The position numbers were made by a program, and so were the translations under genes. Below the pieces are notes generated by a model. That model ran no database searches. It was not told where the DNA came from and saw only the letters and a program-made list of their open reading frames with translations. Of a stretch of DNA of 64,000 bases, positions 60,801 through 64,000 are shown piece after piece. The number at the start of each line of letters is the position of its first letter. The first letter of the stretch is position 1. The stretch covers positions 124,001-188,000 of the forward strand of contig CM046004.1 in assembly GCA_025175895.1 (NCBI GenBank). The letters are read 5' to 3'. The DNA comes from Wurfbainia villosa (taxonomy: Eukaryota; Streptophyta; Magnoliopsida; Zingiberales; Zingiberaceae).

Positions 60801-63582
60801 TAATCAATTAATAAAATAAAGAAGGAAAGATTCAGCTATATTTGTCTAAACTAAGTTTTAAGGCCTATTCTTAGTTTTCGGTATTGAGATTTATTATGGT
60901 GTGCAAGAAAAGAATCAAAAACAATCTAGTGTTATTAATACTTATCCAATCACTGCATAATCAACTACAAATGATATCTTTGCAGGTTCCAAATTTATTT
61001 AGTAAATAAGGTTCTAAATACCACAGACATAGCATTCAGTCAAACTAATGGTTATTCTTGGTGGTATTGCAGAAAATAAAATATCAGAAAAAGGAGCCAT
61101 TTTTACATGACCACAGGTGTTATCTACAGGAATTCAATAATCATTTCACTCTCCCAAATTTTATCATACTGCCATCATCTACAGAAATTCTTTTATTTGG
61201 TTTACAGCATACTTGTACGCATGGTTATCAAACCATCCCAAAAAGGTGACAGAGCCAAAAAAACAGAGAACAAGGCATGACCAGTTTGAGCATGGGCATA
61301 GGCCAGAAAATATCAAAAAACTTGGGTGGGTTGAACCAGGTGACCTTGCTGATTCTGAATCTAGTGTTATAATTTTCATGCTGATCCTTGTAATTTTTTA
61401 TTTAACTTCTCAAGTTTCTAAACCAGAAAGAAAATTCAGGATAACATTAAAAGATAATTCCAAGACCATCAGAAGTCAATAAAACAAAAACAAAATCCTA
61501 TGACCAACAACAAAAACATTCATTAATATCCAAAAATATTTTTATCATTTTAATCAAAAAATTGACTTAATGTGGTCGTGGTAGACAGTTAAATTGAAGA
61601 GAAAAATGAATAATTGTAAAATAAACTAAAATATCAGAAGCTATGAAGGCATTCTACATAAACAAGTATGGGAGACAGAACATTCCCAAATCCTCGCATT
61701 CAATGCTACTTTAAGTTTTGAATAATTCAACACTAGGTAATTATATTTGCAAAATTACATCATTAGATACATTATGGTTTCGATGTTTATCATTTGGAAT
61801 TTGTAAAAGTAGTTTGTAATTTCATAATTTTAATTATACTATGCCATCCTTTTCAGGCTTACTTGTGTTGTAGTTTGTTAGACATATTTGATTATTGCAA
61901 TGACTAAGGTTTGTTTACCTCCACATCTGCAGAAGGAAACACCTCCAGCAGAAAGGCACAACACCATTTGGCACCTTCCCTCTGGTTTGCCTGAGTGGAA
62001 GAACCGGAATGATGTTTAAACCCCTTTTGTGGAACCACTTCTGGCTCCAAACACTTCCACCCAAAATTGTTCAAAAGCAGGGATCTTGGAGGAATGCTAT
62101 GTGAAAATACATGATTATCTATCTTTCTCTATGCACATGACCTTGCAAGCAGACAGGGGCAGGTGTGAGTGGGTGTAATTAATCAGGTGGCCAGATTCTG
62201 ATGTGAGCAGCGAACGATCAGGGGCCAGGTCTGAGTACAGGTGTGTAAGCGATCAGGCAGTAGATTGAAGAGAGATGTGAGGATCAGGTGCCACATGGAA
62301 GGTCCACAGCACAGACGATACAAGATCAAGAAGGAGACGATGATGAGAATGAGAGGGAAAATGGGATAATTTTAGTTTTCTTTTAGCCTCTTCCCATTCT
62401 TTAGTTCTCACTGCTCAAAAAAAAAAATTCTTCCTCCTCTCCTTCCCATTTGCCTTCTCCCTTTTCCCTTCTCTCCCACTTCCTTCCTCTGATGTAAACA
62501 AGCCCTAAATGCCTTCTTTAAATTAGTAGAAATACATGTTACTCTTATCAAGCGAGTTATATAATAATAAAATATCCTTTCATAAATATGCAATTACACA
62601 AATTAAACCAGGCAGTCTAACCAGTAGCTCAAAGTCCAATAGGTGACCCAAAGCTTGATTTGATCAACAACAGGTTCCATTTTGATAACTATATTTTCAC
62701 AAAGGCGTAGGTTTAGTTAAGCTTTAACAGTATTCATTCCTTTCGACTAAAAAAGGTTGCAGTTTACCATTATCCACTATAGAATCTAGAGAGATTTTTA
62801 TAATAATCAACTCAATAAGTAAGATATCTCCTATATTCTAATTTCGAAAGAGATTCTGAGCAAATCAGAAGTCCTCCAACAGTAAACCGCAAAGTAAATT
62901 AGCTGACTATCCAACTCCATATATAATACAAATTTTCCTTCATGTTTAGTTGTTTTCTATCAATTAACGAAAAATTATTAATTAGATTTAACCTAAAATT
63001 TAACTGCATATACATCAGAATTAAAGAGAGAACTGTTTTCCAGATGGATCTGAAACACATAATTACTGATAACCATCCTAAATGATCTTATACCTTTACA
63101 ATCTGTAAAAACTTTGAAGCAAGCATAATGCACCATCTCAGCTAAATGTTCCTTTATATCAATTGAATACGCTCAGAGAAATTTAAGTTAGCAGAATCTT
63201 ACTTTTATAATTCAAATTTGAATAATAATCAACTAACATAGCAAAATATTTGAAAAACTACAATAGAAGTATGATCTTTAAGTCATTATGGTAGATGGGA
63301 ATTCTTACCCATAATCTAGTATCTTGCAATCACAATCTTTGCAAAAGTAAAGTGAGTATGGCCAGATTTGCAAAAAGCGAACCTAATGACATGCATAATA
63401 GTGTCAAACTAAGAGCAGTTCATAAGGTCATCGAATGACAAACTATGACTCATACAAACCAATGAGTAAAGCTCTCCAACTCTATTTTGCAACGGTGTGC
63501 CACTTAGGGCCCACTTGTATAAAGATTCTAGAGCAAAAACAGCCTTGGCAGTATTACAGTGCCTGTCCTTTATGAAATGAGC
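48815..63582 (-). CDS. RAD16-like SNF2 ATPase with RING finger, C-terminal part (5' end beyond window)
   Basis: Exons: 63582-63460, 63382-63309, 60683-60620, 60547-60383, 60208-60123, 52194-52125, 51597-51478, 51378-51151, 49931-49827, 49750-49598, 49249-49161, 49073-48993, 48887-48815. All have GT-AG borders and consistent phase, giving 476 aa up to the TAA; family members are usually about 800-1,000 aa. The first visible exon begins AHFIKD, the end of the DEAH box whose DE lies in the missing previous exon, and has motif III, SGTPLQN. Then come a Cys-rich insert (YFCKDCDCK, HFCWWN), VLRRTKESRASDLALPP, and a C3HC4 RING (CGIC, CEHVFCKVC, CPLC). The second helicase lobe follows: GIVFSQYTSFLDL, LMSLKAGGVALNLT, MDPWWNPAVECQAQDRIHRI with GQ. 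Relatives in yeast (Rad16) act in global-genome nucleotide excision repair with E3 ligase activity. The coding parts are intact. The 7,928-bp intron 52,195-60,122 is packed with transposons. Confidence 0.92.
50395..50690 (-). other. Open reading segment inside an SNF2-gene intron
   Basis: A stop-free minus-strand frame of about 95 codons lies inside the 1.2-kb intron 49,932-51,150. It contains LRLASTALSQKYRNAELISL, HTDCLQSVHRFYHSFDP and NRFFSQLQHSLTRVFSRKG, and ends at TAA. The amino-acid composition looks protein-like, unlike most AT-driven frames nearby. The neighbouring exons join directly in the expected family sequence (STKIDAL to KEEIRDM), so it is not needed for the SNF2 protein. I do not recognise the family. 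It may be an inserted fragment of another gene, a retained alternative exon, or chance. Confidence 0.3.
52368..54150. mobile_element. Foldback element with about 250-bp inverted ends, in the SNF2-gene intron
   Basis: The left arm (about 52,368-52,620) and the reverse complement of the right arm (about 54,150-53,860) share, in order, GCAATTT, GAAT, GCATAG, ATATTTACCAAAATAC, TTTCCAATTA, CCCCCT, CACCAGTCAATT, GTCAACTG and TGCTCCCAT-like segments. Between the arms is a degenerate tandem array. No transposase is present. The structure suggests an old non-autonomous DNA transposon. Exact ends and target duplication could not be set by eye. Confidence 0.6.
52660..53760. repeat. Degenerate tandem repeat (about 280-300-bp unit) inside the foldback element
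   Basis: The segment TCTAAGGGCATGATTACACT and variants recurs at about 52,678, 52,881, 53,163, 53,323 and 53,610. Each is followed by AAAGTGTAATGATCTTAGTT- and AGTTTTGACCAAA-like segments and GAGAGTCCTAGGAA. Spacing varies from about 160 to 300 bp through deletions. About four to five copies of a unit near 280-300 bp are present, well diverged. Confidence 0.7.
54940..55990 (+). mobile_element. LINE (L1-type) reverse-transcriptase fragment, degenerate
   Basis: On the plus strand: GSILSPNLF, then MNEFTGQIKNMIPWCILFAD with FADN in place of the active-site FADD. After an interruption come HRIQRK, LKWRRASNVLYDRKIPLKFK and MLRWMSEHTKTDEIRNDNIK with KVGIAPIEKKLEET. The order matches the 3' half of plant L1 ORF2, including the C-terminal region. 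Stops and frameshifts are frequent. It is interrupted at 55,180-55,337 by a SINE. Confidence 0.8.
55180..55337 (+). mobile_element. Au-type SINE inserted in the LINE fragment
   Basis: The 158-bp sequence begins GACATAATGCGCAATGGTAA (box A region), has box B GGTTCGAGTC at about 55,230, then GCAAGGTAAGACTATGCATA and GGGAGATTCGTGCACC, all in the order of the Au SINE family. The repeat AATGTTA flanks it at 55,173-55,179 and 55,338-55,344. It splits the LINE reading exactly at this point. It carries many point changes, so it is old. Confidence 0.85.
56083..56700. mobile_element. MITE-like foldback element
   Basis: The left arm contains ACTGGAATCGTTAAAAGAGC, CCCTTTTT and TTTATTATCAAAACAACATC with CCATC. 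The reverse complement of the right arm contains ATTGGAATCATCAAAAGGGT, CCTTTTTT and TTTATTATCAAAATAGCATC with CCATC. The inverted repeats are about 90-120 bp. The interior has self-complementary repeats of GTAGCAGCTATGAATTGTTG. Total size is about 0.6 kb with no coding content, in the SNF2-gene intron. Confidence 0.75.
57039..59604 (+). mobile_element. Internally deleted Ty1/Copia element (LTR piece, RNase H, LTR)
   Basis: The left LTR piece, 57,039-57,190 (TGATGTAAATGAGAGGTGTC), matches the start of the right LTR at 57,671 (TGATGAAGTGAAAGGTGTCC), sharing ATTAATAAAATTCACTATTT and TTGGATCACAATTA. At 57,191 it switches directly to Copia RNase H (EYTDVNFQT, LNGGAVSWKSSKQDT with EAEYIATSEAAKE). 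This runs with frameshifts to about 57,640 (DPLTKSLPQ) and a purine tract before 57,671. The right LTR extends to about 59,604 (CATATAACA) and contains a SINE at 58,073-58,275. Gag, protease, integrase and RT are deleted. Confidence 0.8.
58073..58275 (-). mobile_element. SINE with pol III boxes, inserted in the Copia LTR
   Basis: On the minus strand the element begins GCCCCCAGGGCAAACCCAGA, has box A TGGCTAGCGCAAT and box B GGGTCGATTCC about 40 bases later, and ends in TTCCACA and a run of ten T. A perfect 9-bp direct repeat, TTCTATATG, flanks it at 58,064-58,072 and 58,276-58,284. A T-rich 3' tail is seen in p-SINE1-like and Au families. The family was not identified. It is 203 bp long and GC-rich compared with the host sequence. 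Confidence 0.88.
60684..63308. other. SNF2-gene intron, 2.6 kb, nothing firmly recognised
   Basis: This intron lies between the exons encoding YFCKDCDCK and HFCWWN. It is AT-rich with a somewhat GC-richer patch at 61,920-62,340. A plus-strand frame at 61,213-61,482 begins MYAWLSNHPKKVTEPKKQRT but shows no known domain. No repeat pair or transposon end was identified. Confidence 0.4.
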
Positions 63583-64000
63583 CTGCATGAGTAGTAAAAT
63601 TACATAAAACAAATACCAGTAACAATGTAAGGGTTGATTGAATCAATTATATAATATATAAACTTAACAAAGTTTAAGCTTATGTTCACAAACATGAAAG
63701 GTAGCTTACACCATAATTTAAGAACAAATAATAATTAGTCTCTCCATTAACCTTAAAACTCAACTTTCATTAGTAAGACTATACAACAACTCTTTTGCTC
63801 TAGCTGGAAATACGGATGATGCAAAGATATTGAGAAAGGAGAAGAGGAGCAAGGGAGGGATAAAAGATGTACAGGAGCCTGAAAATGGTTTCATTGTCAA
63901 AACAGCAATTATTTGCTAAAGAGTGCATCGTAAATCAGGATTATTTTTAACCAGGCACTACATATATGAGAGAGAATTTAGTTTTTACCAAACAAACCCA
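63583..64000 (-). other. SNF2-gene intron running off the window
   Basis: The sequence lies upstream of the first visible exon of the SNF2 gene. The family sequence requires a preceding exon ending with the DE of the DEAH box; no such exon was found here, so it must lie beyond position 64,000. Confidence 0.5.

Overview
This window is nuclear DNA of a flowering plant. Every recognisable host gene is a plant-type multi-exon gene with GT-AG introns, and the space between and inside genes is filled with plant LTR retrotransposons (Ty3/Gypsy Tat-like and Ty1/Copia), a TRIM, LINE and SINE copies and foldback DNA elements. The GC-rich, proline-rich first exon of the phospholipase gene suggests a monocot, but this is only an inference and no species can be named.

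Layout. 1-11,123: degenerate Ty3/Gypsy elements of the Tat type, read on the minus strand (gag, protease, RT, RNase H, a second archaeal-type RNase H, integrase). A spliced-looking coiled-coil ORF lies on the opposite strand downstream of pol, and 155-bp tandem repeats lie at both ends. 11,124-17,430: a Copia LTR with its primer-binding site and a stub of gag, a dead MAP-kinase fragment, an unidentified fragment, minisatellites and a probable hAT-like remnant. 17,825-26,292 (+): a complete 18-exon gene for a patatin-like phospholipase A I with N-terminal LRR and ARM repeats (1,331 aa); its longest intron carries a TRIM with identical LTRs. 26,293-41,821: a long repeat-rich intergenic block with a CpG-rich degenerate array, an intact two-exon coiled-coil ORF (29.4-30.25 kb), a 6.8-kb gag-only Copia element with paired LTRs (30,409-37,204), and 71-bp and 7-bp tandem repeats. 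41,822-46,361 (-): a complete 9-exon gene for an AT-hook/bromodomain protein (927 aa) of the BRD1/BRD2/BRD13 type. 48,815-63,582 (-, running off the right edge): the C-terminal 476 aa, in 13 exons, of a RAD16-like SNF2 ATPase with an embedded RING finger. One 7.9-kb intron of this gene is a store of nested transposons.

The three host genes do not form an operon-like unit. The bromodomain protein and the SNF2/RING protein both act on chromatin and lie head-to-tail 2.5 kb apart, but their proximity is probably incidental. The phospholipase acts on membrane lipids and is separated from them by 15.5 kb of repeats.

The most unusual material is the pair of spliced, coiled-coil ORFs tied to, or resembling, the antisense ORF of Tat retrotransposons. 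One is decayed and lies antisense to pol. The other is open across both exons with no pol nearby. Several insertions can be dated relative to each other from direct repeats visible in the sequence (TRIM, two SINEs, gag-only Copia). Exon boundaries were placed by eye from reading frame, splice dinucleotides and remembered family sequence; no alignment or search was run.
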